DNA of 64,000 nt from Gracilaria domingensis (lineage: Eukaryota; Rhodophyta; Florideophyceae; Gracilariales; Gracilariaceae): the NCBI GenBank assembly GCA_022539475.1, contig VCMS01000191.1, positions 62,001 through 126,000 on the forward strand. The letters are read 5' to 3'. Made by a program: the position numbers and the translations under genes. Numbering within the stretch: the stretch's first letter is position 1; every line of letters begins with the position of its first letter. The notes under the pieces are model-generated. The model had not been told where the DNA came from. It saw nothing but the letters and a program-made list of their open reading frames with translations, and did no database searches. Shown here piece by piece: positions 49,958 through 61,023 of this stretch.

Positions 49958-52573
49958 CTACCCGCGTGGGTGATTCTGACTTCGGTAGATCCGATAAGCC
50001 GCGACCAGGGCGGAGAGTCGCAGGGCGCGAAGATACGACCTGGTCGTCCCCTGTAGCTTCACCCAGTTGGGTGTTACGGGGGGTGGGGCAGCGCGCACGG
50101 TTAACGATATCGTTGTGAGATTATTGATATCCAATACTACGGTATCGTCCGTGACGGAAATAACCTTGTAGGGTCCTTCCGCGATAGGCGAGAGCTTGTG
50201 GCGGCGTTCCTTCTCCGGATTATAGTATTCTTTGCGGAGAAATACCATATCGTCTGGTTTGACCTTTGGTAATGGGGTCTTAACCTTCGCGTCGAAGTTG
50301 CGCTTATAAGCGGCCTGCGCCTTATCCATCGCTGTGCGAGCGACCGGTACCATTTTGGTTAACCAATCCTTCCAAGCGTTCCTGTATAACCCAACAGACG
50401 GGTACGTAGAAAGCGTTTCTTGAGCCTCGATTGCAACCGGTGGCGGTACTCTTGACAATACCAACTCAAAAGGTGCTAGCTTCGTTACCCGGTGGACTTG
50501 GGTGTTGTACGCATACGTAATAGCGTCCGTATACAAATCCCAATCCTTAGGATGATCTGCCACATAAGATCTTAATGCATTCAGCATGGTACGGTTAAAT
50601 CGTTCTACCTGACCATTTGTTTGGGGGTGGTAGGTGGTCGTAAATAGATTCTTGACACTCAAGATCCGACAGACGTCCTGGAAAAACTTCGACGTGAACT
50701 GTGAACCGTTATCTGATAATAGATGAACCGGTGGACCGTACACAAAGACCCAGTGGGTGACAAAAGCTTGTGCAACCACGGTGGCCGTAATCCGTTTCAG
50801 CGGGACTGTCCGTACCAACTTAGAGAACCGATCGGTGATAACCAGAAGGTATCGATTACCTCTTGCGGTTCTGATCAATTCACCTAAGATATCGATAGCG
50901 ATAAACTCCAAAGGAGACCGTGCTGGGAACAGCGTTAACTTCTTCGAGTACTTACGAAGTTTCACGTTATTCTTAGCGCACTCGGTGCAAGAGCGTCGTA
51001 CTGCGTAGCAGTCCAATGCCATTGACGGCCAGTAAAAATCCCTACGCAGGGTCAAGTATAGTTTTCGACCTCCTGGGTGGGCTCCTACCTTCACATAGTG
51101 TGTCATGACCAACACACGGTTTTGCAGCGAGTATGGGACCACAATTTGGGTATACGCTTCGACCAACCTAACCAGGTACCCCTGATCGTTAACCTGAAAA
51201 GGAATACGATCTCCTCCATTGAGACGAGCGCGAATTCGGGTACAAAACTCATCCGTTTGCTGTTCTCGGATCATCTCCTCGGGAGTGATGGGTACAAAAG
51301 ATCCAGTCAAGGGATCCAACTTCTCAGAAGTGAGCAGGATGTCGTCACAGATGTCATCCGACAAGGATTCGACCCAACTTGCTTGTTCTTCCACCATAAA
51401 GCATGGTATGTCCAGATCGTCAACTGGTGCCGCTTCTGCATCTGTTCCCAAGCGGGAGAGTGCATCTGCCTGCAGATTCAACGTTCCTTTTTTGTACGTA
51501 ACTGTGAAATCGAACTCCGATAACCTCAAGCGCCAACGCATCAAGCGTCCTGATGGTTCCGAGATTTCCATGAGCCATCGGAGAGATGAGTGGTCCGTAT
51601 GTACCGTAAAATGGTTGCCCATAAGATATGGCCTCAGTGTAGTTAGAGCCCATACAACGGCTAAGCACTCTTTCTCCGAAACTGAGTAGTTACGTTCGTG
51701 TACGTTCAAGGATCGCGACCAGTATCCAATTGGATGTCTCACGCCGTCTTCCGTGACCTGAAACAGGGCGCAACCAACCTGGTGTGCACTGGCGTCAGTG
51801 TCTACTTCGAATGGAAGTCCTAGCTTAGGCAAAGCCAAGATTGGCGGTGACGTTACTGCGTCAATTAATGCCGAAAAGGCAGACGCTTCCGCGTCGCCTA
51901 GGGGTTCCAGTTGAACTGGTTGACCTTTTCTCAAAAGGTGGTTAAGGGGGGTCGCAATATCTGCGAAGTTCGGGACAAAACGCCGATATACATTACAAAG
52001 ACCCAGAAAACTGCGGAGTTCCGTTTGTGTCGTAGGGTGTTTCGCTTCCTTCAGCGACTTCACGCGAACTGCGTCAACTGAGAGCTGTCCAGGTCGAATG
52101 ATATGCCCTAGGTATTTGACAGAATCTGTGAAGAACTCGCACTTCTTGAGTTTCAGCGTAATGCCCGCGTCCCTGAGGACTCTCATGACGTCCCGGACGT
52201 GTGTTAAGTGGTCATCAAGGTTATCGGAGAACACGATGATATCGTCAAGATACACCAAGCAGGTCTTCCACTTGAATCGAGCCAAGAGGATATCGATAGC
52301 ACGTTGAAACGTAGCCGGTGCGTTGGTTAATCCGAACGGCATTCGCTTAAACCGGTACAAACCTTGGTGGCAGACAAAAGCAGTTTTGTCCTTATCCTTT
52401 TCACGGATCGGAACTTGCCAGTATCCCCAATTGGCATCCAAGGCGGTGAACACTGTAGCACTCCCAAGCGAGTCAATGTATTCGTCCATCCTGGGTATGG
52501 GATAAACGTCTTTGACGGTAACCGAATTTAGACGACGGTAATCAATACAGTGTAAGTTGTATGACGTCCGCAA
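49958..52573 (-). pseudogene. gypsy Pol (RT, RNase H, integrase), 5'-truncated
   Basis: 871 codons are open on the minus strand. The sequence begins inside RT at LHCIDYRRLNSV, so the protease and the RT fingers are missing. It includes FTALDANWGYWQVP, MPFGLTNAPATFQ and LVYLDDIIVFS; RNase H follows (EVDTDASAHQVGCALFQ, SEKECLAVVWAL, TVHTDHSSLRWL), then a zinc-binding H-H-C-C module (HYVKVGAH ... SCTECAK) and the integrase triad (FIAIDILGEL, LLSDNGSQF, NGQVERFNRT). No stop interrupts it. Just upstream (about 52575-52610) the frame meets TAG and the sequence changes to a different Gag-like gene, so the element is chimeric or truncated there. Catalytic residues are intact. Confidence 0.92.
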
Positions 52574-52603
52574 GTTCAGAATATCGTTCGTCTTCCTCGG
52601 CGA

Positions 52604-53230
52604 CTACAGACCATGTTCACATCCCGGCTCCTTGCATTCGTTCCAACAGTTTATAGTAGTTTGCCAGGGTAGCGTGAGTACGTGGCTTGGGCATTGCGTC
52701 CCTAAGTTTTGAAGCTCCTGGATTCTTGAAAAGAACAGTGGTGAGAGGCTTCTCGAACTCGGATTGGGTTGGGCCGAGAAAAAGCGTCCGAATGTGTTAT
52801 GGAACTCTATATATCCAATATTGAGAGTCATTGGGTCTAGGGGGAGCTCTTGGTGGAGGGAGGGCGAGACGGGAGAGATTGATTGGCTTGAAAAGCCCTC
52901 GAGAGAAAGTCGCGGATGTTCTTTGAAATAGATGATCGAGTTCTGGATTTGAAAACAGGATTGGTAGGTGTTTGAATGTGTAGTTCTGGATGTTATGATC
53001 ATTCTCGGCTATCGGTGGCATGGAGAACGAGTACGAAACTCTGCTGAGAACATGCTTCTGTATGGTTAGGTGTGACGATTTCTTGCGGGGCGGCCGAGTT
53101 CGCGTAGTAGATTTGAGGTTTGGGCCGAGATAAAGGTGCGATAGAGCTTGTAAAGCCTCGAGAGCTTGTGGACAGGTCGAGAGAAGAGACGTATCGCGAG
53201 GAAGGGGAAAGATTGGTGCGAAGTCGTTTT
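52604..53230 (-). pseudogene. decayed C-terminal part of the Gag-like gene at the junction with gypsy pol
   Basis: Several registers are partly open. One gives a protein-like stretch with stops at both ends (PTQSEFEKPLTTVLFKNPGA, then MPKPRTHATLANYYKLLERM), ending in TGA about 35 bp before the gypsy pol frame. It is probably the tail of the Gag-like gene upstream. I could not place it in a family. Confidence 0.35.
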
Positions 53231-54090
53231 TCACTTGCCAAAGGTTCGGTTTTTGTCTTGTGGAGCTGATTGTTGCGGTTGCTGCTCGTTGCGGTTCGGA
53301 CGGTGCGGCCTGCGCGAGTTGTTTCGAACTTTCGACCTCGCCTCTTGAATTGCCTTGATTGCGAGGAGTCGCTTCTTCTGCAGTGTTATGTTCTTCGTCA
53401 CGACCTCCTCCAGGTCTTCCGATCTGACTGTGCCTTGCGGTACTGTCTCCAAGAGGTGCACAACTTCGTCCCATGCGTCGCACTTCTCGGAGTGGAGACC
53501 TGTTGAAAGGCTTTCTTCGACACGCAGTATTGCGTAGAGGCGGCGGAGAGCTACTTCGAGGGAGGGCCTCTGTTCGAGGGCCTGCTTTGGCGATTCGTGC
53601 ACGAGCATTTCGAGGTGAATGATGCGACCTTGGGTCACACCTTCTATCTCCGATGGGGTTGGTTGCCCACTTGGGGTGCGCCGCCAGTGCTTGAAATGAT
53701 GCTGTAGGAAGGTCGGGATGTCCGTTCCTTGAGAGGTCAAGATCGATAAGATTGCTGGTCCGATCAGCTGCTCCGCCTTCAAGCTGGTGGAGCTTACTCC
53801 TTTCCCCGGGTAATGGGAGAGAGAGTTTTGATGATTCTTGGTGAAAGGAGAAGGTTTTCGGGTCTATAACCTGCTTGACCCTTTTAACTGGGGGTTGTTC
53901 ATGGTCGTCGTCGGAATCTTCAGAGTCCTGAGGGTTAGGATTCTGATGCTGATTAGGGACGGAGAGAGACAGGAGCGCGCCTGTTTGCGGTGGGACATGA
54001 ACAGGCGCCGATGGCTGTGCTCTTGGACCGGAGGTGGAGTTTCCTGCTGCAGTGACGGCTTGGTGTAGTTGAGTTGCAGTTGAGAATAGC
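53231..54090 (-). CDS. Gag-like protein segment, unknown retroelement
   Basis: The frame ending at 53231 reads upstream through KAEQLIGPAIL and ESSKLSLPLPGKGVSSTSL to an acidic and basic stretch (SEDSDDDHEQPPVKRVKQ) at about 53.9 kb, so it is longer than its first ATG-like start suggests. Residues from QGTDIPTFLQHHFKHW through QRPSLEVALRRLYAILRVEE look like a helical capsid-type region, and the C-terminus is Arg/Gln-rich (RRPHRPNRNEQQPQQ), suited to RNA binding, with no zinc knuckle. No RT of the same type is found in the window. Gag of a retrotransposon is the most likely identity, by composition and position only. Confidence 0.4.
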
Positions 54091-54244
54091 CAGGAGATGG
54101 CAATAGAAGCAGCCTCAAAAGTGTTACTGTCGGGAACGTTTCGAGGGGTCTAGGTGTGATCTTCTCTTAGAGCAGATGCCATAAGCTTGTTGAGGTTCTG
54201 CGGGTTCGAGCGAGCCATTTCCATGACCCCGGGACGTGTCATCT

Positions 54245-54660
54245 TCATGAGAGTGCTGTGATTTTCGGCATCAGAAGGTTGGGGGGAGGAGGAGATGCTA
54301 GCTCGATATCACGGAGACGAAACACGTCTGCGAGAAGTTGCTGGGATGTGGGGAAAGGGCCCAAGCTGGTGCGAAGATGAGGAGGGGCGCTTTGTGAGAT
54401 AAGAAGCAATTGTGAGTTTGAAAGATTCGTGAGATAGAATGCAGGGTTTTGGGAGCGAAGGGTGCCAAAGGTGGGAAGAGGGGTCCTAGAAGGATTCGGA
54501 GGATCTTCGGGAATAGGAACGGCGCTTGAGCGGAAGTTTCCCACGTGAGACAGAGTGGAGCTGTGCTGAAGAGGGTTTGAAGGACCTGGGATGGATGTGT
54601 TAACGGGATTGAAGGACGAGGAAGGGATGGAGAGCGGGGGAGGGGGATGATTTGCCATTG
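54245..54660 (-). CDS. first coding exon of the Gag-like gene (MANHPPPP...)
   Basis: After a spliced leader the ATG at 54656-54658 opens a Pro/Ser-rich N-terminus, followed by a more ordered end (PAFYLTNLSNSQLLLISQSA ... LLADVFRLRDIEL). The frame stops at 54245, but the neighbouring register continues (KMTRPGVMEMARSNPQNLNK), so a shift near 54.24 kb probably separates it from the segment at 53.2-54.1 kb. Identity as the start of the same Gag-like gene is inferred from order and orientation. Confidence 0.4.
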
Positions 54661-54727
54661 CTGTAGAAAGAAGGAAAAGAGAGTGAGGGTAATTGAGAGG
54701 GGATAGAGACGGAGACGAGATTCTTAC
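54661..54727 (-). other. 67-bp spliceosomal intron in the leader of the Gag-like gene
   Basis: On the minus strand the donor is GTAAGAATC and the acceptor is a long pyrimidine tract ending TTCTTTCTACAG, two bases before ATG. Length 67 bp. This is the clearest intron in the window and removes a stretch rich in C and T. Confidence 0.6.
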
Positions 54728-54827
54728 TTCAAGGTTTGAAGCTGAGCGATACGGTGGTGGGAGGAGAAACGGGAAGGATGGGAGCATTTGAAGCTTCAAA
54801 GCTGAAGAAGCTGACTGCGAAGCTGAT

Positions 54828-55274
54828 TTAGACGTTCCATTTGATCACTGGTAGCAACAAGAAAGTCATGACGCTGGTATATTGAATCGAGCTGCCTTTG
54901 CAAATTCTTCTCAGCTTCCGCACTTGCTCAAACAATGGTTCCGTGTGAAGATTAATTCGAATTGAATGTGAGTTAAACCATCCTTCATCTCCCAAGAAAA
55001 TTGCGCCGCAGACTAGAACCAAACCTCTATACCGCTTGTCAGAGGTATACGTTGCACTTGACCCCATTTCTGTAACATATTCAACCAAATCCAATACATA
55101 TCGCTTTAAGTCCTGAATGTGTGTTGATTCGTCTAGCATCCATGTGGAATAAAGAACACCAGCATGTATGGGATCGGTTTTGTACACACTTGTTCCAACA
55201 ACTGACGCCGTGAGCATTGATTTGTATACTGCATGCTGTGCCGTGAACCTGTTTCTCACATCAGCTTCTTCCAT
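54828..55274 (-). CDS. hypothetical protein, 148 aa
   Basis: ATG at 55272-55274 (MEEADVRNRF...). The frame is intact and the composition is protein-like: FTAQHAVYKSMLTASVVGTS, a Tyr/Asp-rich middle, GLVLVCGAIFLGDEGWF and a hydrophobic C-terminus. No family, signal peptide or clear membrane segment is recognised. It lies upstream of, and in the same orientation as, the Gag-like gene and could be part of that element or an independent fragment. Confidence 0.4.
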   Translation of the reverse strand: MEEADVRNRFTAQHAVYKSMLTASVVGTSVYKTDPIHAGVLYSTWMLDESTHIQDLKRYVLDLVEYVTEMGSSATYTSDKRYRGLVLVCGAIFLGDEGWFNSHSIRINLHTEPLFEQVRKLRRICKGSSIQYTSVMTFLLLPVIKWNV

Positions 55275-56366
55275 GCTGTTAGAGTAGTTTGTTTTTACTG
55301 TTTTGAGTGCCCAATGGGTTACGTTTGCCTGTCCTTGGGCTCAAATCTAACATTTCAAGTTCTTCATCACGGCTTTTGAAGTTGGTGGGAGTTATTCACG
55401 TTACTAGAACGTATTGAACGATAAATGTTGCAACAAACGTTTGTTTTACTAACCAAAATTCGTTACAAGTCTAACCTCCCGCGTCGTCGTATCAAATCGG
55501 CATTTGAACCAACTACGAGAGCAGTCCCGAAACTTCTGTCAAGCCTACATACGGGGTACCTGTACCGAAGCGATAATGGACGGTTCATCTGGCCGCTACA
55601 TTGCTGCAGGCAGAGCAGGCCTTTTTCCCGACTCAGTTCAAACCGTTGCCAATCCCCAACTCGAAAATGTCCGGCACTGGTCATCAAACGTTTCAGACGA
55701 ATCCGAAAGTGGTAATAAGAGGTTGCTGCGTACGCGTTTTCTCCTATTACTATTAGGTTCTGAAGCATACTGTGCCGTTCAACGTTATAGATATCTAACG
55801 TGTCTGTGGACAGGGCTAACAACAAGTGCGTTGTTTTCAAAACAGAATGAAAACAGAACCACGGAGGCGCGCTGGTTTCTGTTTGCAGATAGTGGCTGAG
55901 TAGTAACGTTACCATGTTTCTGCTTTGCAGACGTCAGAATCGTGTGCGAATCGCAAATAATCTTCACATATGCTTCAAGTGGCTTCAAGTGCACTTCCCT
56001 ACACGGCTTTACCTGAGCAGTGTACCTTCGTGTGAGAGCAAACATGCGCATTGCTACTACCTCTACTCTTGTATTGCTCATTCCGCCTACTCTGCCCATT
56101 ACGCTCAAACTGCCGCCGGTTTGTTGCGCGCATGCTTCCACAAGACCGCCTTCATGATCGCCAACCTTAGTCGGTCATCTTCATTCCAATGTCGTCTGCA
56201 GTGAACGGCTTGTATCCCGCAAACTCGAGAAGCACCGCATGCAGATCATCCGATGCCACAACCGAAATTGAGTTCTCACGCGTGTCCTACACATTTACCA
56301 GACAATTCAGATACCACACAGGAGAGGCACAGATCAGAACAATCCATGTCGCCTCCGCAAAAGCTT
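55275..56366. other. no gene recognised
   Basis: Overlapping medium-length frames exist on both strands, none resembling a protein. The word GTGCCCAATGGGT at about 55309 also occurs near 44958, beside the Plavaka-like element. Confidence 0.4.
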
Positions 56367-56927
56367 TCATTTGTTTCGTTTCCTCTTATGAATGCTTTTT
56401 TCAACACCGCCCTTCCTCTCGCTGGGCCTCCGTCCGTTTTTGCCTGTAGTCTGCGTCGTCTGCCCAATCTCTCTTGTGTTTTCCTCGACACAGGTTTCTT
56501 CGTAATCTTCAAAGAGGTCTATCTCAATCACGTCTTCTGCTTTGGACGGATCCCGTTTCATCATTGGTTTGAGAGAACCTTTCACATTTTGCTCGCCTTC
56601 GAACTGCGGCGTCGAGGCCAGTGCTCGCTCCTTCTGGTATTCTGCGAGAACTTCCAGCGCTTTGTAATTCTGAATAAGCTTCTGGTCCTCACTTCTCTGT
56701 AAAGATATAACTGTTAAACGTGTCTCCAATTTGCTGTTCTTCTCGCGTTGCTTCTCGATTTCTTTGGCTTGGCGTGCAATTTCTTCTTCCAGCTGTTTAA
56801 TCTTTGTGTCGTCCCCACTGCCATATTTGCGGCACTCGCATACTACTAATGAGAGCCGCAAATCTTGAAAATCACGGGTGAAACCGTCGCGATCGACAGC
56901 ATGCCTAGTTCCCAGCGCTTGCCCCAT
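56367..56927 (-). CDS. coiled-coil protein, 186 aa, nuclear signal at C-terminus
   Basis: The frame starts at ATG 56925-56927 (MGQALGTRHAV...). Residues about 40-105 have a strong heptad pattern (IKQLEEEIARQAKEIEKQRE, then KNSKLETRL), followed by an acidic segment (EDVIEIDLFEDYEE) and a basic end (GVEKSIHKRKRNK) that looks like a nuclear localisation signal. The layout resembles the second, coiled-coil proteins encoded by CACTA and Harbinger elements, but no specific family is visible. No transposase lies directly beside it. Confidence 0.45.
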   Translation of the reverse strand: MGQALGTRHAVDRDGFTRDFQDLRLSLVVCECRKYGSGDDTKIKQLEEEIARQAKEIEKQREKNSKLETRLTVISLQRSEDQKLIQNYKALEVLAEYQKERALASTPQFEGEQNVKGSLKPMMKRDPSKAEDVIEIDLFEDYEETCVEENTREIGQTTQTTGKNGRRPSERKGGVEKSIHKRKRNK

Positions 56928-57472
56928 GTGCAAAGGAACGGCTGAGAAGAGAAAAAGAGTGCGCGGCGAACTGGGGGGCGGGAACCCCGCCGCACGATGA
57001 TGAGAACTGTACGCGAGGAGAAGGACGAAAGAGACGGACGAGCAAAGTGGGGGCCGTTCTTAACAAGCGTGGATCGGTTGATGGTGAAATGGCTGCCACT
57101 CATTGGCCAATGAAACTTTTTGGGATTTTGGAAAAACACTCACTTTCTTTTATTAAAGACCCCAACAATAACCCCAGGGAGCTGCGGGGAAAATCGTCTT
57201 TTTTTGAAAATAGCCTTTGTTGCCCACAAAAAAATTGAAATATTTGATTCTAGGAAAACAATAATATTTATTTCATCTTTGCGCTTGAAGCGGACACAAA
57301 TCAATCACTGTACACGTAGGATCTTTATTTTTAATCAAAATAACGACCTTACAACGTCAACAGTAGTTGTAACACTTTGATGACGTGTACGAAATACATT
57401 GTTGCCCTTGTCTTGTATAAGTCTTTATTGCTAAACTTATTCTTTGGGAGTTGGAATGGATCAAATCCATGC

Positions 57473-57515
57473 TTTTGGACGTCCAAAACGTTTGCATAGT
57501 TTTGGACGTCCAAAA
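57473..57515. repeat. perfect 16-bp palindrome TTTTGGACGTCCAAAA, twice
   Basis: Copies at 57473-57488 and 57500-57515 are identical, 27 bp apart start to start, i.e. roughly 2.5 helical turns. This spacing and symmetry would suit a dimeric DNA-binding protein, though nothing is known about these sites. Confidence 0.8.
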
Positions 57516-57881
57516 ACGTGAATTGCATATACTCTTTCCTAATTTGCCCCTGCTCCGTTGGCGCGCCAAAATGGCTCAACTTTTGTTTTTTGCTTACTTT
57601 GTAAGGGAGTGGGACTAATACTCACGCCAATCCTTACCTAGGCCAGACAAAAATTTGCCTTCGGATAAACTTCTTCTGTCGCGCAGTAAGGAGTTTTTGC
57701 GAGCGCCTGTACGGGCAGGAAAAACTGCGTGTTGTATCCGAATCCAAAAGTGTCTTGAGACCGCCAATGAGGCGCGGTTGTTTTACTGCTGCTGTTTTGG
57801 ATACTAATTTGAATGTTATTGGCTGTGCACTGAACCAACATTTTGGCATTTGACATGTGTGCATTGCACAGTCAATTATCT

Positions 57882-57940
57882 AGCAGCAGCAGCAGCTGAC
57901 CAATCAGCAGCGAGCTTTGCTGCTGCTGCTCCTGCTGCTG
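57882..57940. repeat. CAG/CTG microsatellite forming a hairpin
   Basis: (AGC)5-type repeat at 57882-57898 followed by (GCT)n at 57918-57940, so the two trinucleotide runs are complementary and can fold back. Confidence 0.85.
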
Positions 57941-57977
57941 TTGTAAAATTGCAGGTTGGCGGGAATTGCTTGTACAG

Positions 57978-58004
57978 GGGGCAATGAGCGCGGCTCATTG
58001 CCCC
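57978..58004. repeat. perfect 12-bp hairpin, 3-nt loop
   Basis: GGGGCAATGAGC-gcg-GCTCATTGCCCC. GC-rich stem outside any recognised gene. Confidence 0.8.
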
Positions 58005-58965
58005 TTCAGCTCAGCGTTTTCCCCATAAGCGCGCGGGCTTCGTCTCCCTTCGGGCGCTCGTACCCGTTGCAATCGTTAGTACTAGTAGATAAGATTTCGA
58101 TGTTGCCAAGTTGACACTTTACCTAGTTTACATACTTACAAATATAGACATTTAGGGCTCAATTACAAGCACCATATCTTCTAAGTAAATTGTTTATTCG
58201 CTTCTGTAAGATGTCTACAGCATGTACAACATTAGATGAAGAAGTACAGAAAGTTTGATGACATACACCTTCTGTTTAAAAAAGTTACAAATTTCGCAGC
58301 TTGATATATGCGCTTAAGATATATCGCACATGTATCTACATATATTACTAAGAACTATTTTGCTCTGCTGTATTAGATTATATCAGTGTAGACTGATGTT
58401 GAATCTCTTTCAATCAACAGATATCTTTCCAAAAAGGACCCCACTACTACAAAGATCTACAAACATATAGAATTGTGCAAAAGTGTATATTCACAACATT
58501 GTGAACATGTCAATATGTATTAGACATGTCGACTTCATAAGGTCATTTTCAGGCTAAGTAACCCCTTCCAGCACTGTATAGCTCTCTTCAGTTGTTTGTC
58601 CAATGTCACGCAAAACCCGAGACATTACCTAGGGTTATACTGTTCGTGTGCACCTCAAATGACTTTTACGAATAGAAATTTGCGCAAATTCTTGAACTAT
58701 TGACAGAGTATTTTCTAATTATTTTATACATTGTAACGAAAAGTTTTGTAAATTCTATATATCTTCGTTTTGTGGAATTTGACGCATTTCCAGCAGCTCC
58801 CAGTGTAATCCAGTTGTACTGATTTTGGTATCTCCTAGGACCTTTAACGTACAACATGGACCACAAAACGCATTGTGCAAAATACGGGATTTCGTCTGCT
58901 GTAGACCGTCTGCAGCACTACCTTTGGTATGCTCTATTTTGCTGATCTATAATCCGGTCGGCTGC

Positions 58966-60687
58966 ATGTTGGCACTTTGCTGCGTACCTTCCTCGTCTTC
59001 CTTTACGTTCCCCAAAATACAGCGCGAAGAGCACGATCCAGACCCGTGTACCCCACAAGCATCAGCTCCAAACACGCCCAAAACCAATCCGAACCACGAC
59101 GCCAGCCGCGTACATCATCCAAGCCGCCATAGCCGCCTTGATTTCCCGGATGTCATTCTTGTTCACAATGACACAGATTCCGTGGAGTCACAGAATACGT
59201 TTCGCTCTTCTCCGCCTCATCCAAACCAGTCGAATACTGAGTCTACTGCCTTACCACCACGGCGAAGCCCTTATCAAACCCAATACTGAATGCGAGAAAA
59301 GCAGTGACCAACTGGAACAATTCCGTCGCGTCGACTTCGATGATCGTAGCAGTTTTACGCATTTTTATTCGTACCTTAGACAGCAAGGAGTGAAGGATAT
59401 TCATAAGGTGAACAAAGCGTGGAAGTTGAAGGTACGTGAAAGAACGAAAGACCAACTCATCGCTCGAATTTTGATTCACGTTTTTGTGATGAACACAAGG
59501 GGTGTTTCACTTTCTTCTTTAATCGAAAAGAACGAATCTCTAGCAGGTTACGCAGGATGGGAGAAGAATTCGATCGCCTCTTTTTGTTTGTGAGAAATGC
59601 TCCCAGATTTGGTAACTATCATAAGACAGACTAATAGGGAGAAGCAGAGTCAAGTAACTTCTTTTTGCTTGCGAGAGCAATTCAGAAACGTAAGCGATTA
59701 GAACAGAAACTTCATGGGAAGCCCGAACCAAAGAATGAGTTTACAGTTGTTGAATTCGCCCGTTTACTGGTTTTGCTACGGGATGATCCGCAGTGTCGCT
59801 TTGCAGTTCTTAAGGCATTAGGTGCTGAACTAGATAGGAAGAAGCTGGACAATCGTGTGACTAGAGAGTTGTACTGGACAATCGTACAGAAGCGCTTCAA
59901 CAATGCGGCAGTGGACTCGAAGGAGAACTTTAAAGGTTTCGTTGACGAGATCGATTTGAATAAGCGTCCGTTGAAGTTGCGAATGGGGGAACAGCTGCAA
60001 ACGACCTTCTTTAACAACAATTCTGCGTCCATGAAGGTTTTTAACAGATGGTCAGCGTCAGGACAAAACGATCCCGCGAGGATATACGATTTCCTTGAGT
60101 ACGATGGCAACTCTGAATTGAATGCACAGTCGAAGCGTATTCTTGTGTTCTTTGTTGTTTGTAAAGTGTTTACGGAGAACTCGGTGACGGAAATACTGCA
60201 GATGCCGACGAAGTTCGTCAACATTGAACAAAACGAATCACGCAGTGATAGTAAAGGTGCTGGAACAGATATTGCGCGTGGGCCGAAGTCAAATTCGCAG
60301 AAGCGGAAGAGAAGTGAGTTATAGCAGAGCTTTGACGATATATCAAAACGCATTGACAGGTGTAACGACATTATGGAGGCTCAGGTAGAGCTACAGAAGA
60401 CTCAAAGTGCTACAACAGATCGAAAACGGTCGAGATCCCAGGAAGAAAGTTTTCTTTTTGTCGAGGTGCTGGACTGTGTTGATAAAGTTAAGCGGGCGAG
60501 AGACGGAGGGGAGGAGGAGGTCCCTATAATGGCGGAAACCATTCTATATCTAAAGAAGCAAACCTACAAGAGGTTTGTTGAAGGAGCTGATAATAGTAAG
60601 AATCATCAAAATCAGGAACAAGGGCGACTGACCATTTGCACCATGTGTTCTTTTATGCTCCTCTTATGCTTGTGTCCAAAATTTTAA
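58966..60687 (+). pseudogene. probable partner protein gene of the PIF/Harbinger element, disrupted
   Basis: Three stretches in the same order look like one protein: 58966-59289 (Ser/Pro/His-rich), a shifted frame to about 59546 (QFRRVDFDDRSSFTHFYSYL ... DQLIARILIHVFVMN), and a frame from about 59640 to 60687 broken by TAG 60322-60324. The last part includes NEFTVVEFARLLVLLRDDPQ and FNRWSASGQNDPARIYDFLE, with a basic end (SQKRKRSEL). A possible 131-bp intron (59547-59677, GT...AG, pyrimidine-rich end) would join the second and third parts in frame. Harbinger elements need a second, Myb/trihelix-type DNA-binding protein; the position opposite the transposase fits, but the Myb fold is not visible to me. 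Confidence 0.5.
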
Positions 60688-61023
60688 AGTGATCATGGTA
60701 AATCCTGTTCTACAGAGTACCGGGTGGTGGCGGTAGTGGTCACAATGTGTAGTTAGTAAATTGCGTTGAATCGTTTTCTTGTGTGAGTTCCTTTTGAACA
60801 CTGTCTTTTTCTTACCCGACGGTAACATCTTGAGCTACTGTTCGGACCATTATTTGATGACAGAGAACTGCTCACGGTTCTTCTGTTTGTTGACTATGTC
60901 TTAATACTCTATGTAAACCGTCCACATCAATGTAGCCAAGACAACACTAGTTTCATTTCCCTATAAAAGCCCTCAGGTCTCTCTTCCTCTGGTAGTTTGG
61001 AAGTGCTCCTCAAAGCCAGAGTC

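Larger units (their letters stand above)
56928..58965. other. gene-poor stretch with several palindromes
   Basis: No protein family was recognised. It includes two identical 16-bp palindromes, a CAG/CTG hairpin and a 12-bp hairpin, listed separately, and an AT-rich segment from about 58.1 to 58.8 kb. Confidence 0.45.

Noticed and set aside
55811-55825. hAT-type end GTGGACAGGGCTAACAAC similar to the miniature element at 19.95 kb
   Set aside because: No matching opposite end or 8-bp duplication was found nearby.
13271-60687. A non-standard genetic code as explanation of the in-frame stops
   Set aside because: All three stop codons occur in frame, and all three also terminate intact ORFs in this window (TAG at 3851, TAA at 9646, TGA at 17537), so reassignment is not supported.
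13271-60687. Every in-frame stop being one C-to-T or G-to-A step from a sense codon as proof of RIP
   Set aside because: TAA, TAG and TGA can always be reached from CAA, CAG, CGA or TGG, so this alone is not evidence.
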